From the NCBI GenBank assembly GCA_015179045.1, contig WHUZ01000001.1:2480001-2544000 (forward strand): 64,000 bases of DNA, in the 5' to 3' direction. The translations under genes were made by a program, and so were the position numbers. How positions within the stretch are numbered: the stretch's first letter is position 1; every line of letters begins with the position of its first letter. This DNA comes from Kalaharituber pfeilii (lineage: Eukaryota; Ascomycota; Pezizomycetes; Pezizales; Pezizaceae). The notes under the pieces are model-generated. The model searched no databases and had not been told where the DNA came from. It worked only from the letters and a program-made list of their open reading frames with translations. This document shows, in pieces, positions 1 through 11,619 of this stretch.

Positions 1-3000
1 TGGGTTGTTCACATTCTCCCATTGCAGGCGTGCATTTGGCGATAGCATATCACCTACATGTCCGAATCAGTATCACACAACATCACCATCTAAATGGGGT
101 ACACCTTACCCTCTATAAAATGAGGAACGAATACATGAGACATTTTGCTGATTAAACCGCACTCCCGAGCAACGCTGATCGCTGTCAAGATGTTATCACC
201 AGTACACATAACCTGTCGAATATCCGCCTGCTGCAGCTCCGAGAGGGCGCCGGCCGTCTGGGGCTTAAGCTTATTTTCAAAAATGATGAATCCGGCAAAG
301 GTAAGTCCACTCTCGGCCTCGGTTCGCTTCATCTTCTGTGCCTTGACCCAGCTAAGCTTGGGAATATGCTTGGTTGCACAGCCAATGACCCGGTAGCCTC
401 GATGTGTGTAATATGCCAGAAGTTCATCGTAATCCTCTGGAACTACGCACAATCAGTCATAGTTCCTCAAATTGCTTCCAACACTCCCGAAGAACTCACA
501 AGACTCAGGAACGCATATGTCAGGCATGCACTCCGGTGCACCCTTCACATATATATCTGCTCCTTGGGCTTTGAATTGCTTGACAATTACACTTGTTCTC
601 CGGAGCTGAGATACAAATTCAAAAGATTTCGTGATCCCTAACTCGATCAATTTGGGCTATAGACATATCATTAGCAACGTTATAATTTATTTCGAGAACT
701 ATCTGACCTGAGAGACATCCGCGTTGTTTGCCCTAATCTCCGTGAGTACCGGCCATCCCGGTGGTGGCCGGACGATGGGCGGTGAGAATTTTGACTGCTG
801 AACTTGCTCTTGTGACCGAGTATTGTTTTCCGACTGCCCAGTAGAGTGGTCTCCTTCTGAATATATCCAGCCTGTAAATTCAAACATTTTTTGGTCCAGA
901 GGGTCGCCGACCAGTCCATCGTCGACAATGCGCAAGGAATGACAAGTGGTCATGGTGTTAAAGACGGCTTGCCGGAGATCTGCTTCTTCATGCCCCGCAG
1001 GTAACAACATAGAACGAGGATCACTCTGGAGTTCTCCAAATCTCTTTGGATTCGAACCGACCACCCTGACACCAAGGACATCTAAGCCATCCTCTGTAAG
1101 GGTACCGGTTTTATCGAAACACACAATATCCAGCTTTCCTCCCACATTCACCCTGAAACTCATTAGCAAACCGCTTAGCATTCTAGGGCTGAGAATTACC
1201 TTTGAGGGCTGATACAGAAAATATTCTTCTTCTTCAGCCTCGAGAGGGCAAAGTTGGTCCCGATCGTGAGGGTGGCCGGGAGTGCAGGTGGCACAACGAT
1301 TGTAATCAAATCCAATGCTCTAACAATGATTACGTGCCATGCGAGCTATATCAAGTAAGTTATTACACATTAATACACTAGAGTAGAGAGAACTTACTCC
1401 AAGTCTGACAAAATTGATGAAAGAGGCCACAAATCCACAACAAGCGATGACAGCCATTACCCCAATGTAGTAAAATGAGTCACGGTAGAACTTGAATCCA
1501 GAAGGCTTCGGAAACAGCATTGACCGGACCAGCGCACCCTTTGTGGTGTTAAAACCAGTTCGAACAACCATTGCCAACCCAACAGCACCTGTATCACTGC
1601 CCTCCTGTGGTTTTCTGGCTCGCACAATCTTGGTTCCAGCAAACAAAAAATGTTTAGCTAGATCTGGTAGCACTGTGGAGGCTGCCAGATTAATTCTTTC
1701 AAGCGCTTCATTAGTACATGGAGCCTTCGAAATCGGAATGGACTCCCCTAATCATTTGTTAGAAGTACTTTATATAGCATATCAGTTGCTCAGCTCCCAT
1801 ACCGGTCAACATGCTCTCATTGACAATACAGTCCCCACTCAGTAAGATACTATCACAAGGAAATTGTGACAATGACGGGTCAGTAATTTCAAAGACATCT
1901 CCTGGGACCAGATCCTCCGACGATATATAACTCCCTGCCATGTGTTAGCCAGAGCGGGCCTGAAGGGTACTGAGGGAGACGAACAGAAGCCACTCCGCAA
2001 AACTCTCACATCGCAAACAAAGCGAGAGACTTCACGAAGACGTCTCATAGTCTGTAGATATTGTCAATGATGCTCCATTTGAGACCTAAAAGATGATAGC
2101 TAACCGTTTTTGTCTCAATCAAGGTACTAATAATGCTCACGGCAGATATAATAAAGATGCAAATGGCATAGTAATAGTATTCATCAATAGACCACAAAAT
2201 CAAACTCGCGATTTGGAAAACATAAAATGGATGAAATGCCTAGTGTTAATGGGCTTTAGCAAATGTGGACTTTGGAACAGCGCAAGGCAGAGGAGTAGCA
2301 TGCCTCATCTATCAATAATTGCGTAACTGACTTTTCTTCTATATCTATCACATTTTTTCCGAAAACTAAACTGCGATAATCCTTATCCCCGCCCTCAATT
2401 CCTTGTCGTAACTTCTTCATATTAATCCAACTGGGGTCCTTCCAGCTGTTATTCAGAAGGAACTTGTCTAACAGAGGATGGTAGCAAAAGCGGATGTAGC
2501 GATAGTCGATATATCGGAGATAAGGTAAAACTGGATCATCATCCTCATCAATATCCATCGGTAGCGGGGTCTCGGATTCTCCAAACACGCTGGATAGAGG
2601 TAGTCCATAACGACGCTTCTCAACATGATGCACGCTCAATTCGTTCCATTGGTTCTAGCGCTGGTGAGCGTCCTCCTGTACCTGCAGACTCATGTGGGAT
2701 CTCATCTCACCTCTATTACAATCCAGTCGCAGCTCTGCAGCGGAGCAGGTTTACCGACAAGCCTGATACGCCACTTGGGTATCCACCTAGTTAAAAGATA
2801 CACAGCACCAAAGGTTGCGATTGACAGGACAATGAGGATTATGGACCCAACTCGGCTAGTGGTGAAACCTGCAGCGACGATTGTGAGATCCTCTGTCATA
2901 ATGTAGATTTTCTGCGTAGACCTTTTTGTGCCCCGATAGCCACTGTCAGACTTGATAGAATCTCGGCGTTCAAGCAGAGGGTCTTCGACAGAGTCTCGGC

Positions 3001-3460
3001 GCAGCTGTGATGACTTTCGCCGGATGGATGTCCCTTCAAAGCCTCCAGTCTCCAGGTCTGCTTCTGAGGGTGCATATTCGTATTCGTCGTCGGATCCATC
3101 TGCTAGGACACTCTCATGGTCTTGCCCCGGCCATCCCAATTGCTCATTATTCATATCTTGGAAGAATGTAAAGCTGGCAGTCGAATCTGCCCTTGACCGA
3201 CGGCGGTGTGCGAAAGTCGAGACGCTGGACGGCAAACTCTCTGACATTGGGCCGGAGAAAACCTATTGAAAGCAATATGAGATTTGTGGGGACCGCTAAT
3301 GGACAGAGATTGAGCATACCTCATGTTGGGCCATCTCGACGTCGCTGTAGAAGCTTGCACTGCTAACATTGGAATCTCGCCTCGCTGCGGGACGCCGCAC
3401 CTCCATTGAGCTCCGTTGCACGCGTCCGGTGGACGGTGGTGAGCGCACCGGGTCCGCCAT
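1..3460 (-). CDS. YPK9: P5B-type cation-transporting ATPase (Ypk9/ATP13A family), C-terminus cut by window edge
   Basis: Vacuolar/lysosomal-type P5B ATPase, a family linked to polyamine and metal homeostasis. Exons on the minus strand: 3460-3320, 3262-2711, 2654-2304, 2239-2105, 2051-1985, 1934-1803, 1747-1398, 1345-1200, 1152-708, 656-500, 442-110, 53-1; they give 954 whole codons before the edge. The start at 3460 opens MADPVRSPP and is followed by a Ser/Arg-rich cytosolic tail. Visible motifs: MLTGES (residues 457-462, actuator), the P5B membrane signature PPALP (595-599), the phosphorylation site DKTGTLTE (Asp638), KGAPE in the nucleotide domain, and CTGDN (about 905-909). The remaining hinge and last membrane helices lie left of position 1. 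The intron 2303-2240 begins with GC rather than GT. Family assignment is very strong; the transported substrate cannot be read from the sequence. Confidence 0.95.
2240..2303 (-). other. GC-AG intron inside the P5B ATPase gene
   Basis: Splicing here restores the conserved run [15 protein letters not shown], and the only donor that keeps the frame is GAG|GCATGC, with acceptor CACTAG. No GT donor in the neighbourhood gives the family sequence. GC-AG introns are a known minority class in fungi. Confidence 0.75.
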
Positions 3461-4383
3461 GCTCGTGAGCTCTATGGCCGTCTCCTCCAGTGCGCCCTTG
3501 CTGTGGGGTGGTATAGTGTGAGAGAGAATGGACTACGGTAAGATAGCAAGGCTCTTCGAAGGCCAGATGAAAAGCCACTTGGGAAGCTGTATGTGCGAGT
3601 AGCAGAAGTCATATACTGGCGGAGTATCACTGGTGAGCTTCCGCAGGTGTGCCAATAATCCCAGAGCGCGTTGAGTAATCAGGATTGAAAAGATACGAGA
3701 GCAGGGATTGAGTCAGAATTCAGTTCAGGTTTGTGGCAACGTATTTGGGTTGGGTTGGGGGGGTGAGGGGGGGTGTTTTTTTGGGGGCGAGGGGGGTGAG
3801 CAGGAGGTGCTTGAATTGGACGACAGCGAGTGACTATGCGCGATATCGTGAAAGGGGATACATCTTCTGCCACCCAAACACCCAGTGCAATGTCGAGGGC
3901 ACACACAGATGACATACGATGTAGCACTGCGTAGATTGGGGCGTATCTTGCTTCGATGGGGGCACCGGGCGGGGGATCGGGGACATGGTTCCTGCGGCGC
4001 TCATAGCTGATCACCACCGCCTTTGTAGTACGAGGGCTTGGCTGGAATGCTTTGTCGTCGTGCCTCGGCAGGGCCCCCCTTCAAATAGCATATGCATATG
4101 CACATGCAATAAGATGGCCTCCCTTATCTGCCACATCTTATCTGATGCGCAGCGCCCCCCATGCTTTTTTGGGGTCCTGCACCAATTTGCCCCACCACCT
4201 CACCCCGCAGGACGACTCAGAATTCCCCCCACACGCAGAGCATCGCAGCATCACAGCATCACGCCATTCAGAATACGGAATACAGCATACAGCAAAGCAG
4301 CATACAGCAGCATCGTACCAGCGCCCACCCATACTACCAGCACCAACATCCCCACATCGCCGCCAGCCAAACCTCTAGCGACA
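3461..4383. promoter_or_regulatory. Shared promoter region between the divergent P5B ATPase and ELP3
   Basis: About 920 bases without a credible gene separate the two divergent start codons. G-runs lie at 3757-3796 and a C/A-rich stretch precedes ELP3. No specific factor site can be assigned. Confidence 0.5.
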
Positions 4384-6295
4384 ATGGTCGCACACATACC
4401 CGCCGAGGACTATGTCAAGCCGCCAAAAAACAAGAAGGATGCCGCCTCCCTCGCCCCAGAGCAGGAGCGCTTCATGCAGGCCTGCGCGGACATTGCCCGC
4501 ACGCTCATTCAGATGCACGAGACCAATGAGACCAAAGACGTCAACCTGAATGCCCTGCGGGGACAGGTTTCGCGCAAGTACAAGCTCAAGAATATGCCCC
4601 CTCTCACCGCTATCATTGCCGCCATACCAGAGCACTACAAGAAATATCTGCTGCCGAAGCTTATTGCAAAGCCTATCCGCACCAGCTCCGGTATCGCCGT
4701 GGTTGCCGTCATGTGCAAGCCCCACCGATGCCCTCACATTGCATATGTATGTGAGCTTAATCCTCTGTCTCACGGCCCTCATTTCTAAACTCTCTGATAG
4801 ACCGGAAATATTTGCGTTTACTGCCCCGGAGGCCCCGACTCAGATTTTGAGTACAGCACTCAATCCTACACCGGGTATGAGCCAACCAGCATGCGAGCCA
4901 TCCGCGCTCGCTACGACCCATTCGAACAGGCAAGAGGCCGAGTGGAGCAGCTACGGTCCCTGGGGCACAGCGTCGACAAGGTCGAATACATTATCATGGG
5001 AGGCACCTTCATGTCTCTTCCCGAATCATACCGAGACTGGTTCATCGCCAGCCTTCACAACGCTCTTTCTGGTTACACCGCCGACAACGTTGATGAAGCC
5101 GTGCAGTAAGAGATCTCAACCCCTTGCCCCAATCGGCACTATTCGTACTGACAATGTCCTCAGACTCGCTGAACAATCGCAAACAAAATGCGTCGGTATC
5201 ACAATTGAGACACGCCCCGACTATTGCCTCGATCAGCACCTGAGCTCCATGCTACGTTACGGTTGCACCCGCCTCGAAATCGGTGTGCAATCCCTCTACG
5301 AGGATGTGGCGCGAGACACCAACCGTGGTCATACCGTCAAAGCCGTCTGCGAGACCTTCCGCCTCGCCAAAGACACCGGATACAAAGTTGTCTCCCACAT
5401 GATGCCGGACCTACCCAACGTCGGCTGGGAGCGCGACATCGAGCAGTTCAAAGAGTACTTTGAGAACCCCGACTTCCGCACCGACGGACTCAAGATATAT
5501 CCTACGCTCGTCATCCGTGGGACAGGGTTATACGAGCTCTGGCGCACAGGGCGTTACAAGAACTACACCCCCAATGCCCTCATCGACCTCGTAGCCCGCA
5601 TCCTCGCACTCGTCCCTCCATGGACCCGCATCTACCGTGTCCAGCGGGACATTCCCATGCCGCTTGTCACCGCGGGCGTCGAAAATGGTAACCTCCGCGA
5701 GCTAGCCCTATCCCGAATGAAAGACTTCGGTACCACCTGCCGCGACGTCCGCACACGCGAAGTCGGTATCAACGAAGTCAAGCACAAAATTCGCCCCGAC
5801 CAGGTCGAGTTCATCCGGCGCGACTACGTTGCCAACGGGGGCTGGGAAACATTTTTGGCCTACGAGGATCCGAAGCAAGATATCCTAATCGGCCTTCTTC
5901 GCCTCCGAAAGTGCTCTGACAAAACTTTCAGGCCGGAGCTGACTGGGCAGCCTACATCCCTGGTCCGGGAACTGCATGTATACGGTAGCGCAGTGCCAGT
6001 ACATAGCAGGAATCCGAAGAAGTACCAGCACCAGGGATACGGGACGCTGCTTATGGAGGAAGCAGAGCGGATTGCGAGGGAAGAGCATGGGAGCTCGAAG
6101 ATTAGCGTGATTAGCGGTGTGGGGGTTAGGAAGTATTATGCAAATCTCGGGTATCATTTGGATGGGCCGTAAGTCTCTTTTGTTCCCATGGACGTCAAAC
6201 TGCCTGTCGCATTCTAACGCAACAATTCATGTAGTTACATGTCCAAATGGCTGGACCAAGACGACGATGAGCAGCAGACCACTAAACTTACCTAA
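4384..6295 (+). CDS. ELP3: Elongator complex catalytic subunit Elp3 (tRNA uridine acetyltransferase)
   Basis: Elp3 is the radical-SAM and acetyl-CoA-dependent subunit of Elongator, which modifies wobble uridine in tRNA. Four exons: 4384-4746, 4801-5105, 5164-6168, 6235-6295, giving 577 residues, the usual length. The start opens [10 protein letters not shown], just before a Lys-rich N-terminus. The radical-SAM cluster cysteines lie at 116, 126 and 129 (C-x9-C-x2-C, with VYCPGG after). Further landmarks are [22 protein letters not shown] and HMMPDLP. The C-terminal GNAT part contains [18 protein letters not shown], the acetyl-CoA loop. Reading in one long frame through the introns (from 4550) gives a false N-terminus and was discarded. 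It looks fully intact. Very sure of the identity. Confidence 0.97.
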
Positions 6296-6802
6296 CCATT
6301 TTCCACACGCAAGAAAGTAACGGTTGCAACCCATCTTTTTGGTTTTTATTTTCTCATGTACTTTCATTCCAATTATCAAGCTTTGCTTGGGGTCTCGGTA
6401 GCATATAACAATTCAGGCGCAATAGGCGTTATCTTATTCTTATAACCTTTCATTTTCATTTTCATTTTCATTTTTATTTTTATTTTATTTTATTTTTTAC
6501 CTTCTCTTCCTTATCATATTGAGCATTTATACATCTTGTATAAAGGGGAAAAAAAATGAAAAAAGATCTAGAAAAAAAACTCTAATTCAAATTAGTCTAG
6601 GTATAAACCAGCCTACCTTACCAAAAAAAGAAAAAAAAAAAAAAGAAAAAAGAAAAAAAAAGAGAAAGAAAGATTCCCGGATTAAAATTTTTTTTTCTAA
6701 CAAAAAATAATAATTATAAATAATTAATCCATTCATTTACCAAGAACATACTACATAAACCTAACCCACCTTTGATTTTTCCTCACACCTGATTTTTCAA
6801 TT

Positions 6803-6889
<87 letters not shown>

Positions 6890-6975
6890 TTTTATTTTAT
6901 TTTATTTTATTTTATTTTATTTTATTTTATTTTATTTTATTTTATTTTAGTTATTTATTTATTTTATTTTATTTT

Positions 6976-7006
<31 letters not shown>

Positions 7007-7074
7007 TATTTATTTTTTTTTTTTGGTTCACACACAAGCTACAAGCCTATGGCAGGGAAACTGTTTACTTATGA
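6296..7074. repeat. AT-rich 3' region with tetra- and pentanucleotide microsatellites
   Basis: After ELP3 the sequence becomes A/T-only. An ATTT tetranucleotide array runs over about 6803-6890 and passes directly into a TTTTA array over about 6889-6949, followed by irregular T-rich repeats to about 7025. A-rich tracts lie at 6541-6710. The small frame at 6519-6710 is only lysine codons from these tracts and is not a gene. Confidence 0.9.
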
Positions 7075-7102
7075 TCTCGTGCCCAGACTATTATTTGCTG
7101 CC
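7075..7102 (+). repeat. Solitary MITE-end motif (copy a)
   Basis: Carries TCTCGTGCCCAGACTATTAT, the same end motif as the complete element at 40352-40440. It overlaps the last codons of the adjacent NACHT-ankyrin pseudogene, whose in-frame stop (7091-7093) falls inside it. Confidence 0.7.
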
Positions 7103-9423
7103 TCGTTCACTTAGTAGCTTCTCAATGGCCTCGTGTTCCATGTTTGGCTGCCCATACCAACGGCGTCATACCATCATTATCATTTGAGTTGACGTCCACA
7201 TCTTTGCACTCGATAAGCAGGCGCACAATGGCCTCATGTCCTCTCATAGCTGCCCATGACAATGGCGTCCGGCCGCCATTATTCTTTGAAGTAGCATCCA
7301 CATCTTCGGGCTCGATAAGCATTCGCACAATGGCCTCATGTCCTCTCATAGCAATGGCGTCCGGCCATCATTATCCTTTGAGTCCGCGTCCACATCTTCG
7401 CGTTCGGCAAGCAGCCACACAATGGCCTCATGTCCATATTGAGCTGCCAATGCCAATGGCGTCCGGCCAACATTGCTCTTTGAGTACAAATCCACAGTCA
7501 CGGTCATGTTTGAGTAGCATCTCCACAACAGCCTCATGTCCTTCCATAGCGGCCCATGACAGCGGTGTGCCGCCATCCTCATCTCTTGAATTCCAGTTCT
7601 GGGGCCCATTCACTAGGGAAGCTATGTATAAGTCTAATCCAAGACAAGCAGCAACATGTATTTCTAAGAATAGCCCTGTAAATTCAGGAATCCAATAATA
7701 TTTACGTCTTAAATATCCATAGCAGAACATTTGTAAAGCACAATGAGGCTTCTTGCTCCTGTGCTGTAGTGACTTCAGGGTAAGGTCTCTAACAGAGTCA
7801 TTGTGCTGTTCCTGCCATGTATAATAACCCCAATGACTTGCTGCATATTCTAAGAAGGGAAACTCTCTCATTTGCTTCTTCAGAATACCAATTATCCTAC
7901 AAGGCTGAGATAGCTTGTCAAAGTTAAGGTACGTCAAGCAGGTTTCTGCTGCTGAGTTATATCTGCTGGGGAAGTATGTGCTGGCATGTTGCTTGAAATA
8001 TTCCTCTACTGAATATTGGACGAACCGAATGGTCATTGGCTCCTCATCAAAAATGACTAGTCCAAGGCAGCATTCTATCAATGTTTTCTTTGAGGGAATA
8101 TTGTCTTTATCCAATTTTGTATCACCTCATTCTGCCACAATTACATGACTGAGCTCATCTAGCTTTAGCAGTCGGTAGGCAAGATGTAACCACATTAGTA
8201 CTTGCATAGCTCCTCTAGCACTCGACCTTGACTTGATTCTATTAATCATGCTTACAAAAGCCTCATCAGGGTGTACTGGCAAGTTTTCCAGTGCCTCTCG
8301 TCTCTGCGTATTGTCTCCCCACTAAGTATCATGCGAATATTTAAAGCAGGAAGCAGGAACACTCCTTAAGATCTTTTCATACTTTTTTCCAAAATCTCCG
8401 CTTTCAGCAGATTATTCATGGCATCTGGGTTGGTATCCTGCACAAGTGCATGATCAATGTATGCTCAAATATCATTTGGGTCAGCCATAATGTCAATTGG
8501 GGGATGCTGTTCAGTATCGAGGCCTGGATATATGTTGACTGCTAGGTGTATATGAGGCCTCCCAGTAAGGAAAATCTGAGTAGTAGTGAATGCGCTGCGT
8601 AGCATTTCAAGGAGGCCTTCCTGAATCTGGGGCTCTAGCTCGTCTAGAGCATCGATGCAGACAAAGCTGCGGTTAAACTGGGGTAAGATAATATCAAGCA
8701 TTTTAGAAACATCCTTCGTCTCCACTTTCATACCCTGGTGCTGGATAGGTTCAAGTATGCTTATCACTTCATCTGGTACTCATGATACAGCAGCTAGAAA
8801 CTGTTTAACAAGACTGCCCAGAATATTCAACTACTGTTTGGCTGACTTTGTCTTGATAGTCGCAATATAGACAAGCAATACCTACCGTAATCTCGATGGG
8901 AAAATTGGGATATAAGATCATCAACCACAATGAAACTATATAGGCACGTAAAAACAATACTAGAGGTGTATGTCCTATATGAGTCTGTCTTAATATGGAT
9001 ACTAACATACCTCATCATGGTTTTCCCAGCGCCCAGGGCATCATAGCAGCACAAAATATGGTCTCTTGTATCTTGTATAGCGTCATCACGCCACCGGTAA
9101 AAACGCTTGAGTTGTAGAAGCCAGGTACCTGTGCCGTCGACCCGACTAAGCCGCATATCCTGATGCCGATTCAGGGACTCTAGTGGGGATAGCATCAGTA
9201 GCAATTCTCGGATCCTACGAAGTTCAGTAATATTAATGAATGGGACTTCCAATCCCTTCAAAACACTCTTAAGTGTGTCCCCTCCGTCAACGAGGATTCC
9301 TGCCCTCATTGCGTTTCCAGATGCGGCCAATCTCGTCGAGGAGCTTTTCTTCAGTCCCTGAGTCGCGCCATTCGGAGCCGCAGCAGCGATGAAGGTGCAG
9401 AGGAGTGCAAGGGCGGTAAACAT
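7091..9423 (-). pseudogene. Broken NACHT-ankyrin NLR-type gene
   Basis: Fungal NLR-type receptors couple a NACHT NTPase to ankyrin repeats and often act in non-self recognition. From the N-terminus (9423): a region with LSPLESLNRHQDM and GTGTWLL, a P-loop DALGAGKTMM (about 9030), IVVDDLISQF, GIACLYCDY, a Walker-B-like FVCIDALDE (about 8650), LTGRPHIHLA, a helical linker, then ankyrin repeats of the type GRTPLSWAAMRGHEAIVRLL (about 7600 down to 7130). Damage: a frame change near 8905, another near 8835, in-frame TGA codons near 8783, 8463 and 8130, a frame change after the first ankyrin repeat (about 7510), about 10 bases lost near 7355 relative to the neighbouring repeat, and one base gained near 7132. 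At least one normal intron may lie near 8950-9010. It is a pseudogene unless assembly errors explain every break. Confidence 0.85.
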
Positions 9424-10854
9424 TGTGCTCAGTGAAGACGCGGAAGGCGAGCGGGCAGAAAGCGGATGGAGGGGTGTCGGCGGCGAGGATACGAGGTGCT
9501 GCGGGCTCGGTGATGGGGATTGCAGCGGGAGGTGGCCGCGGCCGGTGCGGGATCGAGGAGCTCGGGAGAGGGGCGAACGGGTCAGAGGTGAGGGCGGCGG
9601 AGGAGAAGGTCGGGACAGGGGTGCAGGGGGGGTTACGGTGGAAGAGGGGGGCGGGAGGGGTGGTGGTGCTGGCGCTGGTGTCCCGCTGCCGGGCTTTGCC
9701 TTTGTCGAGCGGGTGAGTGTGAAGGGCTGCTTTGTGTTGCCTTTGAAGTTGCGAGGTATAGAGCCCAGCTAGGATTGCTGGGGGCTATCAATGGCCCATG
9801 GAGCGTCTGCACAGCAGGATTAGCGATATGGTCGTAATGGTGCGTACAACGGTGGAGCTGTAGCCAGGCGACGCGTCGAGCAATTGGGAGTCGAATTGAA
9901 TTTCTCGCGTCCATTGGCGCTAGACTAGTCGAGCCATTTCGAACCGAAGTATGTCTGTGTGAACGTGAATATTCCTTTTATTATCCGGAGGATGATCGTC
10001 CGTAATCATTGCGAGATTGCATGATCCTGTAGATGTGCTCAATTCTGTCCAGCGGCATTAGTTTCCGATGATTCTCCCCCTTCCTCTAATCTTTCGACCA
10101 GATCAAAATAGCTACATAGACTTGATAGCAGTTAGTACGGATGTCGACGGTAGCCAAGTCACATCACCTTGCGAACACCGAAAGAGTTGCATATTTCTCT
10201 GAATAATACGATGGAAGCGAAATCGATCAGGTTCTCACCAGTGCGCACTACTAGTACCATCACCATCACCACAACCACCACCGTCACCGCACACTTTTAC
10301 ACCGCACGACGTATTAGCGGTCAAACTGCATCTTTGTAATCTAGTGATTTGTTATTAATGAGTCGTCATGTTAACGATATGTACTCGAGCACTCGTAGAG
10401 TATTCATACAATTTGTAACTTATGCAGTCTATGCTACATAGGGTACTATAATTCAAGGACAGACGTATCTATGGTGCATGCAACAGACGTGGGTCACGTG
10501 GCACTTACTGTAGAGCAAGTATGAGTGTGACCGATATACATCTTTGATGATTTATCTGCAATCACATTATTGTAGATACCAGTCTGCACTATTCTGGAGT
10601 GGCATTTGCCGGCTCGCGATCAGCGGAGCCGATTTATATATTACTACTTACCAGAAAAAGGCGTCATGCAGGTCACATCCTGGCACCAGCCCAGCTGCAG
10701 TGCTAATTGTTTGCATACTACATGTCGTTGTAGTCTGACGTCGTGCAAAAATCCCTACCGCGATCCTACATTGCACCAGTGAGTTAATACAACTGAAGCC
10801 ACGTCTCGGCGCCGTCGAAGATAGGGGATATACTAGTCATAGATTGCTGCAGCG
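9424..10854. other. Intergenic, no gene recognised
   Basis: A GC-rich part (9424-9780) has overlapping low-complexity open frames (Gly/Glu/Arg on one strand, Pro/Ser/His on the other) with no family resemblance. A short imperfect CACCAT/CACCAC run lies at about 10253-10292. It is presumably the upstream region of the NACHT relic and of the next gene. Confidence 0.5.
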
Positions 10855-11619
10855 ATGCAGTCAACTGCTTCCCACTGTCTGCGTCCAACGCTCCAACGCT
10901 GTTCATTGAGAGCGGCCCCACTGCGATTATCACGAATTTTCGTCCCATATCCCCGCCTACTATCCACCAGCACTGCGGCGTGTGCTCAAAGGATACCTAA
11001 GCGAGGTCTTCGGCCTACAGCAAACTTTCCACCAGAAGGAGGAAATTCTCCCCGTGAGGTCTTCTCAGAGTTGAATGTCCTTTCGGGGTTGCCTGAACCT
11101 GCTTCTGGAGTTGATTCCATCTTCCCTGATGGATTTTCGCTAAACAATGGTCGAGAGATAAGAGGAGATGGTGTTTTTTTACTCAATAATGAGGTTTTCA
11201 GGTGGAAAGCTTTGCTCTCTGAGCCTAAAGTAGGGAACACAGGGGCCTTGAATGATGTGACAGAGTTAAGCAATGCTTCGCAAAAGGCAAAGAAGACTGG
11301 GTTACTGGAGTTCAGCAATGAGGTATGGGGGTTACTGGACGTGGTTTATCCAAAGCCAGGTACATTCTCCTTCTCCGGCATACGAACGGTGTTAATACCT
11401 AATCTCGTTCATCCTGAGACAGACTTGTTGATCTTGGGAACTGGCCATCGAACACTTCTTCTGCACCCTAATAGTCGGAAGCGGATTCAAGAAATGGGAA
11501 TAAGCCTTGACGTGATGGATACCCACAACGCAGCAGCACAGTACAATTTATTAGCAACCGAGCGTCCCGGGGCGCAGGTTGCTGCGGCCCTCTTACCGGC
11601 AGGGTTTGGTGCCACCTGA
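10855..11619 (+). CDS. NDUFAF3-like mitochondrial complex I assembly factor (Mth938/DUF498 fold)
   Basis: Single-exon gene of 254 residues. The first 45 residues are rich in Arg, Ser and Leu with almost no acidic residues, as in a mitochondrial presequence. The C-terminal half shows the Mth938-type pattern: LLDVVYPKPGTFSFSGIRTV, then DLLILGTGHRT, IQEMGISLDVMDTHNAAAQY and NLLATE near the end, typical of NDUFAF3, which helps assemble respiratory complex I in the inner membrane. The sequence between residues 65 and 150 is poorly conserved in the family and holds no motif I recognise. The reading frame is intact and ends GFGAT. Confident of the fold family, moderately confident of the complex I role. 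Confidence 0.85.
   Translation: MQSTASHCLRPTLQRCSLRAAPLRLSRIFVPYPRLLSTSTAACAQRIPKRGLRPTANFPPEGGNSPREVFSELNVLSGLPEPASGVDSIFPDGFSLNNGREIRGDGVFLLNNEVFRWKALLSEPKVGNTGALNDVTELSNASQKAKKTGLLEFSNEVWGLLDVVYPKPGTFSFSGIRTVLIPNLVHPETDLLILGTGHRTLLLHPNSRKRIQEMGISLDVMDTHNAAAQYNLLATERPGAQVAAALLPAGFGAT

Noticed and set aside
1046..1062. GGATTCGAACCGACC, a tRNA-like T-loop
   Set aside because: It lies inside a conserved exon of the P5B ATPase.
4550..6172. One continuous 540-codon frame over ELP3
   Set aside because: Its first part runs through another frame and two introns; the conserved Elp3 sequence requires splicing from 4384.
6519..6710. Lysine-only small frame
   Set aside because: Product of A-rich tracts.
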